DNA from: Salvator merianae
Taxonomy: Eukaryota > Chordata > Lepidosauria > Squamata > Teiidae
Direction: 5' to 3'
NCBI GenBank assembly: GCA_003586115.2
Contig: QVOM02000070.1
Coordinates: 1,384,189 to 1,448,188 of the forward strand
DNA: 64,000 bases
This document shows, piece by piece, positions 1 to 13,229 of this stretch. Position 1 is the first letter of the stretch. The number at the start of each line of letters is the position of its first letter. The position numbers and the translations under genes were made by a program. Below the pieces are notes generated by a model. That model did not search any database and was not told the origin of the DNA. It saw only the letters and a program-made list of their open reading frames with translations.

Positions 1-1744
1 TGCTGGTTATCCACAGATCACTCAGCCAATCTGTATTTTACAGGCTTAGTTCCTGGAATGTGAAGTGTGTTTGCATAGCAAACATGCGCAAACTGTTAAC
101 TGAAAAGGGCTGAAACAAGATCTTGGTCTGGCCACACCCTGCCTTACAGGGCAATGAAACCTTTGTGGCTGCCCTGGGCCATTATCCCAAGCAAAGAGTG
201 GGGAGTGAAAGACTTATTTTTGATTTGATTTGAAAAACATGTGCCCCACATTTCGCAATAGGGTTGTTCACAGAAAACATTGATAAAATGTACTCAGTGT
301 TATAAGGAAATGATCATACAGGAAAAAAAAATTGTATCATGCCTAGGTAGGTTTGCCAACTCCACCTAATGCCTGCCCCGACGGATTCTGCACTCACTGT
401 ATTTATTTATTTGGATTTATGGTGGATTTTACCCTGGACTAACAGGCCTTGGGAGTGTGTCCATTGTCAAAACCAGTATATTAGTAATGAAAGTGTTGCT
501 ACAAAGCGGCCGTTTGCTTGGCACAAACCTGCCCAATAAACCATGCCAAGGCTAGGAAGAGTAAAACAGCTCTTTATCTATCCATCAACAAGAAGCAGGA
601 TACTACTGTCACAGGTGTCAACAACCTACTCCCTCCTTACATTCAAAACAACCATTCTTATACCCTTCTCTTGTAGAGAAACAGATTCTAATTGTCTTTT
701 TTTTTTTTTAGCAGTTTTGGGGCTGTTGTGTTGTGTTCCATAGTTCTTCTGAGAACCTAGACTTTTGGATAAAGCTACGATATTCATCTTCAGAGGGTTT
801 GACTTCTGGAAGAGTCAGAAACAACTGCCACCATTGCAAACCTCTATGGGGAGGACACCTACCAAGCATACATTCTACCAGGTTCTAATTGGTTATTTTC
901 TGGTTACGCAGCAGCTTACATCATCACATGCCCAGATCCTCCAAAAATATGGGCTCACATAAAATGCATGTTCATGGTAATTACTTTCCATGACACTAGG
1001 GATTGGGTTTAAGCCCCTTGCTCGTGATTCTTTGCCCCGATTTATGATGTCAACTGTTGTACCTTGTGGCTTTCTATGGACATGGTTCCTATTTCTCCTT
1101 GTGGTTGTTGATCCTGGCTCTCTTACAGCTACTCAGGTTTCTGTTATGTTGTGGTTTTAGGGAAATCACAGAGGCAGAAGAGTTGCACTACCGAGCAGGA
1201 TACGTATCAAACTGTACCCATTGCCCCTGGGACCCTCTTGGCTCAGATTTTACCTTGGTCAAACACTTCCCTTACCAACTTCTGGGGTGGTCTATCCACT
1301 TCTATATTGCAGTATAAGTAGTGTTATGGAAGCAAAGCAGCAGGGTTACTAGTCCCTGTGTCCCTCAGAAGCAATTACAGTTGCACCTCAGTTTACAGTT
1401 TCTGATAGCACTTTTTGCTAGTAACCAGATGCCAAATGGTGACCTGCCTCAATTTATACAACCGCTATAGCACCATTTCCTGCCCAAACCCCAGGGCAAC
1501 CCTACAGCATACTGGGACCTCCTCTTCCTCCAGGAGCCATTGGTTGGTCTGTGGGAGAAAATATGTCCTGAGAGTAGCTTTGTGTGGATTTGGTGAATTG
1601 GACTGCTTCTGTGCAGTGTGTGTATAGTGGATTGGATCACGAGTTTGTGTTTGTGTGGGTTTAGTGTGTTTGTATCCCATGTGGCTTGGGCCCTGGTTAT
1701 TTGAAGGAGTCCCTTCTCTCATATAGACCTGCCCATGTAGTGAG
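1..1744. other. No recognised gene
   Basis: Short random open frames only, with a T-rich run near 700. I recognise no exon or repeat boundary. Confidence 0.4.
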
Positions 1745-2098
1745 ATCTCAAGGAGAAGGTCTTCTTGTAGTTCCTCCTCTTTCAGAGGTGCAAGGGGCAG
1801 GTGAGGTGAGGGCCTTTTTTGTGGCGGCCCCTAGATTCTGAAAAAGCCTCCCTCTGGAGGCTTACCAGGTGCCTACATTTTATATTGTGTTCAGTACCAG
1901 GCTAAAACATACCTCTTCACTCAAACCTTTGATGTTTAGTTTCCTCTGAGTGCTGTCCCACCAGGGAGAGTGGGAGGAAAGGTTATATTATAGATCTGTA
2001 CTAAGAATACTACACACACACACATACACACACATTATTGTGACCCACCCAGGGACCTTTTGGTGAAGGATGGGATACAGATTCTTAAATATATATAA
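1745..2098 (+). mobile_element. L2-like LINE 3' end
   Basis: The sequence follows the order of reptilian L2 3' regions: 'gcaaggggcaggtgaggtgagggcc', 'cctccctctggaggc', 'ccaggctaaaacatacctcttcac' and finally GACCCACCCAGGGACCTTTT with GGTGAAGGATGGGATA. A short (AC)n run is inserted near 2012-2035. Confidence 0.75.
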
Positions 2099-2820
2099 AT
2101 GTGCGCTGATGATGCTCCACCAAGCCTGCTGGTAAAACAGCCTGCAGCAACAAGGTCCGGCTCTGAGAACTCCTACAGCCCTCCAATTGCTATTCTCCGA
2201 AATCAGCCTCAGAAGGAGGAGGTAGGTCTATTCCAGTACGCAGCCTGGGACCCCCAGCCCTCAAAGCCTTTACATGGTAAGTGCTACCAAACCCTGCTGA
2301 CAGCTCAAAGACAGGCCTTCGAATTGTTCTGCCTGCATCCCTTTCCCAGTCAAAATCATTGATGGGGTTGACCAAGATAGCCTGTGGCTCTGCTTATGCA
2401 GCCAAAAGCATCTGGGGGAAGGTGACGCCATTGGCTTGGTCTGGCTACAGCAGGGCAATTTCTCTCCCTATCTTGACTGTTGCCAGGCCAGGTTGTGAGT
2501 GCAACAGTCTGCATCTGCACATGAAGGACGATCTTGACCTCCATGCCCATGTTCAGTAGCCACTTCACTGAATGTGGCCTGTATTGATGGACCATGGCAA
2601 GGCAACAGAAGGTGCCAGGGTCCAAGATAGGAATTCAGACCTGTTCCTTGTCCCTGGTCTTCAGAGCACTAAGGACTCCCCCTAGATGCTTTGATGGCAG
2701 GGAAGAACGGAGACTGACTGCCTTGGGGGCTTAGGAAAACACTTGAGCTGAGTAAGGAGATGCAGCCCCAGGTTTAGGAACCTATGTGTGTTCTTGATGG
2801 AGAAGACGGTCTGGTAGCAT
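2099..2820. other. Unclassified stretch
   Basis: No gene recognised. The overlapping 60-90 codon frames on both strands have no conserved features. Confidence 0.35.
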
Positions 2821-3405
2821 AATGCAATAAGGTACTTTTCTCATATGTGGTGGACCTGTTCCAAAGCAAAACAAAAAAGATTGGTTGCAAATATTCACAG
2901 TTATGCAGAAGGTGTTAAAAATGAACATTCCTTTTAAAGCAGAATTTTATTTATTAGGTATAGTAGAGGACAACGTTGATAATGTTAATGTTTTAATGCG
3001 ATATATGGTGACTTCAGCTAGAACCGTCTATGCACCAAAATGGAAAGAGGATAAAATATCTACCAGTAGATGACTGGGTGGTTAAAATGATGGACCTTGC
3101 TGAGATGGATAAATTGACAAATTTATTGAGAAATAAGACTGTGGATAAGTTTGTCAAAACCTGGCATCAGAAAATGAGCTTGTCATCACAGGATTTGAAG
3201 AACAAAGAGGAAAGAAGACAGGTTGGAAGAAGAAGGGAATGGAGAAATCAGGAAGGGCAAGAAATAAGAAATGCAAAAGAAACTTTCAAAGAAAGGGGGA
3301 AGTCAACATTTAATGAGTGAAGGCTACCAATATTAAAGTCTAATGATACATGTTTTATGTATTTTAAAATAATAAAACTAAACATAGAAAAAAAATCAAA
3401 AAAGA
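2821..3405 (+). mobile_element. L1 LINE ORF2 C-terminal end and 3' tail, decayed
   Basis: Frames read YFSHMWWTCSK-like residues near 2835, where L1 ORF2 has its C-terminal cysteine/tryptophan motif, then degraded coding sequence and an AATAAAA-poly(A)-like tail near 3370-3410. Several stops and shifts break it. Confidence 0.65.
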
Positions 3406-5216
3406 GAAGATGATCTGGTGGTTAGCATCAATCACTTTGCAAGAAAGAGGATGCCCTGCTTTTCTGCAACATGCCCCAGATTTCAAACTTCCTTCGCTTT
3501 ACTTCAGCACAAATTGTGCAAAGAAACTGTATGTAGAAACATCTTGATTACCGTCCTTCTAGCATGTGGGGCCCATCGAAAGGAAGTCTTTTAAAAATGA
3601 CCTGCCTCCTTTCGTGAAGGCAGGTGAACTTGATTTTTGGCTCTTATAGGGAGGGGAGAACCAGTCGCTGGGTGCCTTCCTCTGTCACCAGTGCACCATT
3701 ATCTGCAGTGCTTTTGCCACTGGTTAGCATGAATCAGAAGTCAGATGATTCTGCCTGAGCAGCCTAGGTAAAGATGTTCTTAATAAATGTAAGAGCCTGT
3801 TAATCTGGCTGCTTTCAAACTTACTGTTAATGGGGTGTCCTTTTATGAAGAGCTAGTCTCATGTGCATGACCTTAAATGGGTTGTCCAGGCTGTCACAGT
3901 GCCAGAGTGTCTTTTCTGGATGCATCCAGCAGGATCTTTTCTGGTGCAGACTGAGTTGGGCAGATGAAATCCCAGGCTGTGTTCAGACAAGTCTTCAAGG
4001 TGGGATTGTTCACACATCAGTCTGCCCTTCTCCCCTCTCCTAAGCATTTCTCTCCTCAAAGAGGTGGATTAGAGAAGGCTTGGGAACATGTGGGCTACAC
4101 ATTACTGTCTCTGAGGTACCCCTGAGGCACCCCTTTTATTATGTCTGATCACAGTCCCAGCCTTCTGAGGTGTTATCACTTCCAAACAGGTCTGCCAAAG
4201 TGGCATTGCCTTTTTTGGGATGCATTATTTCAGAACTTTGGGGATGGGTGTAACAGCGCCTCTGCTCTTTGACCTCCCTGACTTGCAGGAGACCAAGGGT
4301 CACCCAAACTGTCCCATTTGGACATAGCCTCATCCTTTCTGAAGCAGTTGTCAAAGTCTTGGAACAAGAGAGATGACAAACTGAAATCCAGCAGGATCAG
4401 CTGCAGGATTTAAATTCCAAGTTTATGTACAGAAAGGGTGACACTAAATTCAGTTCAGCACAAAAGCCCAAATGGATATCAAAAAGAATAACTAAAAAAA
4501 AATATGAAAGCACATAAAAAGTTCAGCCATATTTAAGCCTGTTGAGAAAATGAATTTCATCATCGTGTCTAATGTATTAGATTAGAAAAGAAAGAGGGCA
4601 AATAAAGACAAAGAACGTTTTAGAAACCATAAAAGCCATGGAAAATAATTGTAAAGAGAAGACAAGGAAAGTAAAAATAACTGCTAGCAGCGGGCAAAAC
4701 TAAAGGCAAAAGGAAGTTGAAAAGTTTCATAAGGAAACTGATAAAGGTGAAATTGTGTTTGATGTGCCTTGTAAAGCTAAAACAAACATATTCTCTATTT
4801 GTGCCTTCCAATCTTATACAATGAGCTAGCTGCACCTATATTTTAATTCAACTTTGAATTCCCTCAGGAGTGAAGAAAACAGATCAATAATATGAAAGTC
4901 ATTTCTCTTCCACATTCTCTAACCCCAAGTGGGAATTTTCTGAAAAGTGGATAAAATCCACTAAGAAACCCCTAAGAAAACTAAAGATTTTGGTGTGTTG
5001 CTCAAATGCATTTTGGAGGCTGGAGCCTCAGTGTTCCCAAGGGTAGGGGGAAGACATTATTTTTTTGTGGTGCTTGAACCAATGCACAGCAGTCACAGTC
5101 TCAAAACTCCATACCACAAACTCTATATATTCTTTGTGGTTGTGTACTACACACTTTGCATCTGCTGGAAATTAAAAACAGGGAAATCAAGTATTGCTTT
5201 AGAATTAGATAACACA
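3406..5216. other. Noncoding stretch with a MITE-like piece at ~3975-4150
   Basis: 'gggattgttcacacatcagtctgcc' and the end 'ccccttttattatgtctgatcaca' recur at 23370-23580, suggesting a shared non-autonomous repeat. The remainder is A/T-rich and unrecognised. Confidence 0.5.
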
Positions 5217-5590
5217 GGGCCTTTCTGCACGGACCCTTAATACATATTAAGGGTGCATGTAGTTCACTTCCAGACCCCATGGATCTGCATGTTAGTGCAA
5301 TCTATGAAGCCATGCCCCTGCTGGTCTGTTCAGACTGCATGAGACAGAGCGAAATCTGATCAATTGGGTCTACCAGAGGGTCCTGTGGCCCTGATCCGGA
5401 ACATGGAGGTGTGGAGAAGGCATGCCTCCTGCGTTTGGGACTACTGGAGGCACCTTTTGTTCCCACTCTTCAAAAATGTGGGGGTACAGCCAGAAAGCTC
5501 ATGGCGTGGTTTAATCTGGATTAGTGTCATCTGTGGAAAGCACCACAAGGTCTGCTTTCATGCAGAATGTGAAAAAGCACTGTTGTAATT
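5217..5590. mobile_element. Harbinger-like MITE, left end clear
   Basis: GGGCCTTTCTGCACGGACCC opens the copy; interior phrases such as 'ctgatccggaacatggaggtgtgg' and 'aaggcatgcctcctgcg' are shared with 7010-7430 and 46790-46900. The right end is degraded. Confidence 0.55.
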
Positions 5591-6901
5591 ATAGCAATTT
5601 CTGTCACTCTCCTGTCTCACTGCTATCATGTGAATGGGTGCAATGACCTTCTTTTCTTGCTCTCAGGCCATGACCATTCAGCAAAGTGCAGAAAATGACT
5701 GACTCCCAGAGTCATGTTCTGCGCTTTGTGAAATTGCTCTGGTTGGAAATTTCAAGGCCAGAGAAAGTTCCCTGGCTTCAATGTTAACATGACTGGAGGA
5801 AGTGTGCAAATAGCAGTTCTTACCCCACCAACCTCCCTCTAGCCCTAAAAGTGTCACAATCCTAAAAGTGAAGATCTTGCCTTAGAAGTTTTACCATTAT
5901 GTGCTTGAGGAAATATAGGAAGACAAAGATGCCCTTGAGTCAAGTTTATTTATTCATGTGTGGCATTTATATCCTGCTTTTCTTAGAATTCCACATGGGA
6001 CAGGAAGCCTACAGTGATTGGGAAGCCATTGTTTAACTCATCAAATAGAAATTATGTCCTTCAATTTCTGGAAAACAACTCACTTCACTTTTTAACAGTT
6101 GCCATGCAGTTTAGGTCCAACAGAAAGCTGCATTAGTGTGTTTCCAAGCCACCATGGAGGCTACCTTCCCACATCCTCAGGGCTACACATTTCCATGCTT
6201 CACTGCAGCTGAGGGCCTGGGGTGCTCTGCTGAGGTGAGGAACATGGCACCTTGCCTGCACAGCCACTGTGAGCTCAACAGATGGGGCCACTGGTGCTTG
6301 CACAGCACAGCCTGCTTCAAGGAGGCTGGTAAATTGGCCTCCATTCACAGGCACCAGTATCTCTCAGGCTAACCTGGCCAGTGGCCATGGAAACAGCCTG
6401 CTGGGATGGCCAGGCTGCTCCTGAGCTGGCTTCCGCTCCAGCTACCTGCCCTGGTGGAGCTGAGGCCAAAATCTCCAACATCTATGGGGTACCATGTGAT
6501 CCTACTTCTGATGGACACTGGCTTATGTTTACTGGAGGGTAGACATGAGAGAAATTTGTTTCTACATAGAACAATTCACAATAAAAGAACTAGAGAGAAG
6601 AAAATATTAACTATATAGTGCTGGCTGGCATGGTGTAAACAAAATTCTTCTTCATGAACCAAATCAGTCTTCAGTATTTACAAAGGAGGAACTGTTTGAT
6701 AAAGATTTCTCGAAGCACTGATTGTAATATGATTCTGCTTCTGCTTCTTTTCTGTTTTTTACTCTAATTATTATTCTTTCATTAAAATATACATTATACT
6801 GGTTCACCATCCTGAACAATACATTTTGAATTCCTTAGAACTTCCCTCCCTCCTAACCCAGCTAGGTTCCAAAATCCAAGCATGATTGTCCTTGTACCAT
6901 A
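5591..6901. other. No recognised gene
   Basis: An antisense L2-like tail is possible near 5940-6010 ('gcatttatatcctgcttttctt'). Nothing else is supported. Confidence 0.4.
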
Positions 6902-7437
6902 GGGTCTTTCTGAACTTGCTGATAGTCCTTCCAAGTGAGTGCACTAAGGGTCTCCCTCCTGTACATTAGTGTGGAATATGGGGGGGCTTCGCCCACCATT
7001 GGTATGGGCTGTCCGCACAGAATGGAGCATGATCCAGATCAAAGGGCCCTTGTTCTGGATCACTGGTAGACTTTGATATCAAGGTCTACTGGCAGACCAG
7101 CTGGGCCTAGCCCAGAACACAGAGGTGTGCAAAAGGCACGTCTCAGTGTTTTCAATGACCAGGGGGACCCATTTTGGTGGCGTACCAAAGCACATTGCTG
7201 AAATGGGTTCCCCAGGGTTTTGAGCTCAGGAGCATTTGTTCCTACCCCTTTAGAGCCCTCATAGGCTGGCCCTGAAGCTTGTGCAAGCTTCAGGCCCAGT
7301 TCAGCATCTCGTCTGGAACAGTGCCATTGTGCAGATGGCACTGTTCCAGACCATGCCTTGGCATGGTGCAAACCAGCAAGCCTTGCTCGTCCAGACTGAC
7401 TGATTCGGGTAACAGCAGGGCCAGTGCAGAAAGGCCC
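6902..7437. mobile_element. Harbinger-like MITE, 536 bp, ATA target duplication
   Basis: GGGTCTTTCTGAACTTGC at the left and CCAGTGCAGAAAGGCCC at the right, flanked by ATA (6899-6901 and 7438-7440). Same family as 46674-47113. Confidence 0.7.
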
Positions 7438-7440
7438 ATA

Positions 7441-8600
7441 ATTTAATCTTTTACAGTTATGATCTTAAAGACTTTTGCAATGGATAGTGTTATTCCTATA
7501 ATCGCTGAACCATTGCCTTCTAGAAGATCAGTTCCCGGCTCATAAGACTGGTTTGCAATAAAATCAAACAGAGAATTTAAGAGGACATAAGGTAAATAAA
7601 GAATTAAAAACGTTCCCTATCTGCTGAGAACAGGAAATGACTTGTTTGCAAAGCATTTCAGGGACAACACACAGGTGGTTCGTCATTAATGGCAGCCACA
7701 TTGAACAGGAAGCAATGAAAAAGGGCATAGAGTTCAGGAGGAAACTTTTAATTAAAGTTATCAGTGAAGGTCTTAATTGTGCAATGCCAGTCCATACTGC
7801 TTATTACAAGGACATTTTACGTTTTTTTGGGGGAAAAAACCCATTTCATTATAGCAGGTAAGATCACAACCGGGTGATCAAGGCATCCTGATGTCTGCTT
7901 TGGATGACTGACTTCCAGGTGTTTGGTCTTTCTCCATTCTCAGAATCCCTTGTCTTTAAATGGGAACTGGACCGGACAGTCCTTGAAATAGAAAAATATT
8001 CCCAGTATAAGGCCCTTTCTGCGTGGGCCCTTATTTGGGAACACAGTTCAAGGGTAATTTCCACTTCAAAGTTTTAGGTTAGGGGATGCTGGGGTTAAAG
8101 AAAATCCTTATATTTACTTTCTAATATCCTTCTCAGCAACCTCTTTGTAGCAGGATCCCAGAGAAGGGGCTGATTCAGCTGAGGCTACCTCCAAACAGCA
8201 AGAGAAAAATGGAGGGTCTTGTTTGGATCCTAACTACTTCTCACCATCCCTGCCAGACGGCAGGGTAATGTCACGGGACAAGTGTGGGCACTTACGTGTC
8301 TGGATGCTTGCTCCTGTAATGGTGAGGCTGCTAATTCCAGTTATTTTGATGGCACATGCGCTGTGGGGATTTTTGAACCAGTTTCGGTGCTGCGCATGTG
8401 CGGGGCTATTTTCTTCCATGGCAAAAGCAAGCATCCGGGCAAGCGAGTCATATTGCTATTCTGGGAAAATCTGGGTGGGGAGGGGCTTGTTCCAGAATAG
8501 CAATACTGTGCAATTTCATCCTTATATCCTGGGCCTATGCTGGGATTGCTACAGAGATGTGTGCCATCCCAGCATAGCCCCAGGATAATCCCACATTTGA
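7441..8600. other. Repeat-rich stretch with a Harbinger-like left end at ~8010
   Basis: GGCCCTTTCTGCGTGGGCCC marks a left terminus near 8010. At 8451-8464 and 8492-8505 TATTGCTATTCTGG and CCAGAATAGCAATA form a 14-bp perfect inverted repeat. No gene. Confidence 0.5.
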
Positions 8601-10890
8601 GGCCTAAGCAGGAGAGTCTGTGGGCAAGGCTGGTGGCTTTAAATAGTAAAGGTAAAGGAAGCATTACATTGATTTCTGCTCCTGGTGGCTGCTGCACAAA
8701 GCTATGGCATTTTGTTGGCAACACACTGGAAATAATTTGCTGTGGTCTCCTCTCTGTTTGATCAGTGCCATTATTCTGGGGTCTGCCCTCATGTTTAGCT
8801 TCTACTTTGCACAGAAAGAAGCAGGAAATACGTCCCTCTAAAACAGCTTTATTTTGTTTGTTCTGTGATGTTTAGATTCTGCTGTCTCAAGCTATTACTC
8901 ATGTAACAGATCGTAAAAGATGGAACGCATCTTTACAGCTTTATGTACAACAATAACAGAGACAGGATTTCAAGCCTGCCTTTCCATTCATAGGAGAATG
9001 GTAATTAAACTCCCTGACTGTGATGGGGATTTTAACAGCAGCCTCCTGTGGTTGTGCCTGAAAATCAAAACAGTCAGAGATACAAGCCCACTGCCTGGAG
9101 CAAATACACACTTCTCCCACAAGGTGAAGGTAGAATATTTATTTGCCAACAAATAAAGGGCACCTGGGAGTTTTGCTGCAAAGCAAGTGCCAAGAAAGCA
9201 TTGTAGCCACACACTTGTTTATACTTTCTAAAGATAACCTACTTTTTAATATTTTAACCTCTATTGGCCATTTCTACTATACACATCATTACATGTTCAT
9301 TATTTTTCATAAACAGCCGTTACATACATTCACACATATCGCTTGTCCATGCTAATGATCTTTGACAAAAGAAGGGGTGTTTTAAGCCCCCTTTTCTTTA
9401 ATCTTTTACTGGGCTGTTTTTCTGCCTCTCCCATTTTCCTGTTTCTCTGCAAGCAGACAAGCAAGTGATATAACAGAAGAAGAAAATTACCAAGTTATAA
9501 GAGTTTTAAGCAATCACAGAAGCGAAAATCTATAATTATAAATGATGGCTATATTGGGCGCCACATAACATTGACTGAATCCACACACATTAAAAAAGCA
9601 GTTCAAAGAAGGCTTAGAGATCATAGTATGCAGATACTATGGTGACCATTCTGGCACTAATCATCATCATAATCATCACCTGTTTATTTGTATACCATCT
9701 TTTCATGGCATGCTCCAAGCAATTTACAAGCCATTACTAAAGAAAGGCAGGAACAAAATACACAAATTATGTATGATTATGTAATATAAAATGCAATATA
9801 AAATCCAAACAAAAAGTTCTCAAACACACTCAAGCAGCCATATAAACATATCAAGCACAGCTGTTCACCTCTGCAGAGGATTTGGCAACTGGCAGGTCTG
9901 CTCCCAGACAGGTTTTTTTTTGCAGGAGCCTGTGCCTGTATGGTCACAAGCTATGACTAAGGCCATTGACAAATGGGCCCAGTCCTGCAAAGAAGCATCT
10001 CCTCCAGGGTAACAGTGCCCAGCTAGGCAGGAGAGTTGCCAGAGGTCAAAGTGGTCCAGGCTGTCACCATGAAATCACCCTTAGGAGCGATGACACAGTT
10101 TTCCTCTGGCAGAGTTTCTACATTAAAGGCCGGAAATTCCACTTTGGAAGTACATGTTCTGGCCTTTAATGTGGACTGGAGGCACTCGTGTGTGGATGCT
10201 AACTACTTCTAAGCTGCTTTTGGAGCCCCCTTTTTTACTGCTTGTACATGCAGCCATACCCTCCAAAAGTTCCAATTTGATTGGGGCAGTCATGTCTTTT
10301 GGGGGTGGATGGGTGGGTCCTGATTTTCAACCAGCCAACCAGGGGACTGAAAAGCAATTTGACTGGGTCAAAGTGAGGCTTTTGACAGAGGTTTTGCCCT
10401 GCCCTCATGGTCTTCCTGCTCTGTGAAGAATCACTAATGGGAGGTACTGCTCAAAGTTTATGGAGATCACCAGATTAGGAAGGCTGGTTTCCCAATTCTT
10501 GGAAATCTATCTGTATTTTTAAATCAGACACTCATCAGCTCAGTGGGAAATTCCTGTGGATTGAACCTTTGGACAGTCAAGCACAGTTGGAGGAACACAT
10601 GAGGAGAAAAACCTGTCTGCCAATTGTGGAAGTTCTCATCTGTGTATTAATTCCTAGCATGGCATACTCTTGCAGATTGGTGGTGTGCGCTGTTTGCCAA
10701 CCGTGTTTGTCCATTTTGTTTGGAGTGACGTTAACTGCAAACATGTGTCCAAACTGCTGCTCTCTTCATATCTCTTGGTCACTGAGCAAGGCACCATCCA
10801 CTTAAGCAGTGTCAGCTCAATTGCTGCATCTGAAGATTCAAAAAGCCACTTGGTTTTCCTTTGCAGCTCATTCCTTTTTTGTCCACTGCT
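8601..10890. other. No recognised gene
   Basis: An antisense L2-like tail lies near 9680-9735 ('tttgtataccatcttttcatgg'). A small inverted pair, 'cattaaaggcc' and 'ggcctttaatg', lies near 10121-10175. No exon seen. Confidence 0.4.
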
Positions 10891-10897
10891 GTGTCTT

Positions 10898-11075
10898 TAG
10901 CTGAGTGGTACAGCAAACTGCCTGGAAAGCAGAGCATTGCCGGTTTGATCACCAGCATCTCCCTGGAATTAGGCAATGACAAACCACTGCTGTATGCCTG
11001 CCAAGAAAACTGCATAGAGGTGTCCACAAAGGATGCCCATGCAGCCAAACAGGATTATGATTTGGTGGTACTCAC
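10898..11075 (+). mobile_element. tRNA-derived SINE, Sauria/Bov-B-like
   Basis: TTTAGCTGAGTGGTACAGCA resembles an A box, GGTTTGATCACCAGCATC a B box, followed by 'aggcaatgacaaaccactgctg' and 'gccaagaaaactgcatagaggtgtcc', the shared body also found at 62950-63170. Confidence 0.65.
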
Positions 11076-11695
11076 CACCAACAAAATCATTTACTAGCTG
11101 TTCCCCACAGCTGAATCATTTGATGCCTCCAAATTTCCACTAATGCTTAATTGCCCAAGCCCAATTGCCCCAAGGTGCTGCAAGGCATTCGGATGAGGGG
11201 TTGAGGTACAAGCCAAATAAATAAGCTGACTAACATGGAAGATTGAGCAATTGAGGGTTGGAAGACCATTCCGAACTACCCAAAGTACAATACTGTGCAC
11301 CCAATGAAATTGGAACATCAGATTCTGAATATGTACACTTTGTAAAGTCTGGATGCAACATATTATGAATGTTGGGATTATGTACTTTTTTTGTAGAAAA
11401 CATATATATTTTGTAGAATATATATATATACATATATATAGTGTGAAGAAATTTAAAGATATCCTCTACTAAAAGTGTGGTCCTAGTGGTATCTTGTGAG
11501 TTTTTAAGCAAAGGAATGTTTCAAAGAGGCACCAGGCTTCTCCAATGATCTTCTTTTTCTGTCTATATTTTCTTTTATTTTTGAAATAAAAAACATACAG
11601 AAAAAATAAAATAAAGAATACAAACATCAAAGATTAGTAAATCTACCTTTTACAGAGAAGTTATCATTTCTATATGTTCTTCCTATTCATTGATG
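11076..11695. other. No recognised gene
   Basis: Contains an AT-rich run, (AT)n, near 11405-11440. Nothing coding was supported. Confidence 0.4.
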
Positions 11696-12122
11696 TCTGA
11701 TTTTTAAAAGTCTGTATTCTTCTATATGAAAGAATGCATTATTTAGATAATATTAATAAACTGAAATTGGCAGATTTGGCAGAAGTGGACAAATTGACCT
11801 GTTTGATTAAAGAAAGAACATTATTTTGAAAAAATTGGGAACCCTTTATTGATTTTCTATACAACAAAGAAAAAAAAAAGGTTGATTCTGGGATTTGACA
11901 ATGAGCTTAAAAGACATGTTGTTAAATTACTTAGAGGAGGTATGAATCTAAATCTACACATAATCACTAGGGAAGAGATCGGAAGTCATTCTTAATCATT
12001 CTTTCGTTTCTTAGGTTATCAGTTTTCTTATTTTTTTAATGTATCAATTTTGCATCTTTTCTACCGGTTCCCCTACTTGTAAAGTAGACGGGAAATCTTT
12101 AATAAAACTATGTTAAAAAAGT
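11696..12122 (+). mobile_element. L1-like LINE 3' end, decayed
   Basis: 'ttggcagatttggcagaagtggacaaattgac' parallels 3085-3120 of the other L1 copy ('gaccttgctgagatggataaattgac'). The 3' end is AATAAAACTATGTTAAAAAA. Confidence 0.6.
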
Positions 12123-12857
12123 AATCTTAATTACATTTTTGAAATTTTCTCACCCTGAAAGCTTATCAGAACTTTGGAGTCTGGACCGGATGTCGCAAGA
12201 GACCATTTGCAGCAATGGGACTTGCACACCAGTCAAAATTCCATTCCAGGAGATAGCACTGGAATTCACATCATCATCTTGAACCCCTTCCCTTTTAGGA
12301 CTGCTGACTCAGAATCTTCAACCCTGCCTGCTTTCCTATTAAAAACTGTTTTTGCACCACAACTTAATCCTGTTAACTTGTTGTAGGAAAGTGACACCTA
12401 AACTGTTATGGGTTCATGCTCTGGACTAGGGCAGCTCCAAGAGTACATTTCATTCATTCGTTCATTCATTTATATTTTCCCCTCATCCTATACCTGAAGG
12501 TCTCAGGACAGGTTATAGAAACCTTGCTGTGCTTCCAATTTCACTTCTTTATCTAATTGAGTGCTTCACCACCTAACTCTAAACCTGAGAGCAGTAGAAT
12601 CTGTGCTGTATTTTTGGCTGGACTTAGAACTAGCTCTTGGTCTCTGGCTGACAAGAAAACTTTTGTGTTTCTATCATAGCCACAATTATTCTTTTCCATT
12701 GATGCATGCTACCAAGTGTCTCCTGGGTAGAAGTTATAAGTGAAGTTGCTACCTATTATTTGACTAATTTGCCCCACATTGAAAGTGTTTTATTGTTTTT
12801 GCTTGCTTGTTATCATTGCTGCTCACTTTGCCCTTGCTGCTTGACTTGTGATAAAGT
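12123..12857. other. No recognised gene
   Basis: Contains a (CATT)n tract near 12445-12475 joined to an antisense L2-like tail. No exon seen. Confidence 0.4.
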
Positions 12858-12865
12858 TATTTCAG

Positions 12866-13221
12866 TAGGTATGTGCAAATTTTAATTTGCATTTGAAAAT
12901 TCATATGAAATTTTGTCTTTGCAAATTTTCTCATCGAAACAAAATGACTTTTTTTACATTTATGGTTTTGATCGAAAACAAAAAAGCCTACTTCTTTTGC
13001 AAAAATGAAATGCATTGAATTTTCTCATTTTCCTTATTTTTCGCTGTGTTTAAACCATGAAAATGGTATTTTCCATGGCATCTTCAATGGGAAGACTTCA
13101 TGAAAAATGAAAAAGCAAATGCAAAAAATGCATTTTTTGACAATGAAATTTGCTGATGAAACAAAAATGCAGATTTTCATTTGAAAATGAATTGAAAATG
13201 ATTTTTTTATGCACATTCCTA
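12866..13221. mobile_element. hAT MITE, 356 bp, A/T-rich
   Basis: The termini TAGGTATGTGCA and, inverted, TAGGAATGTGCA differ at one position. The flanks TATTTCAG (12858-12865) and TATTTTAG (13222-13229) are a 7-of-8 target duplication. Interior is rich in AAAATGAAA words. Fits hAT. Confidence 0.8.
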
Positions 13222-13229
13222 TATTTTAG

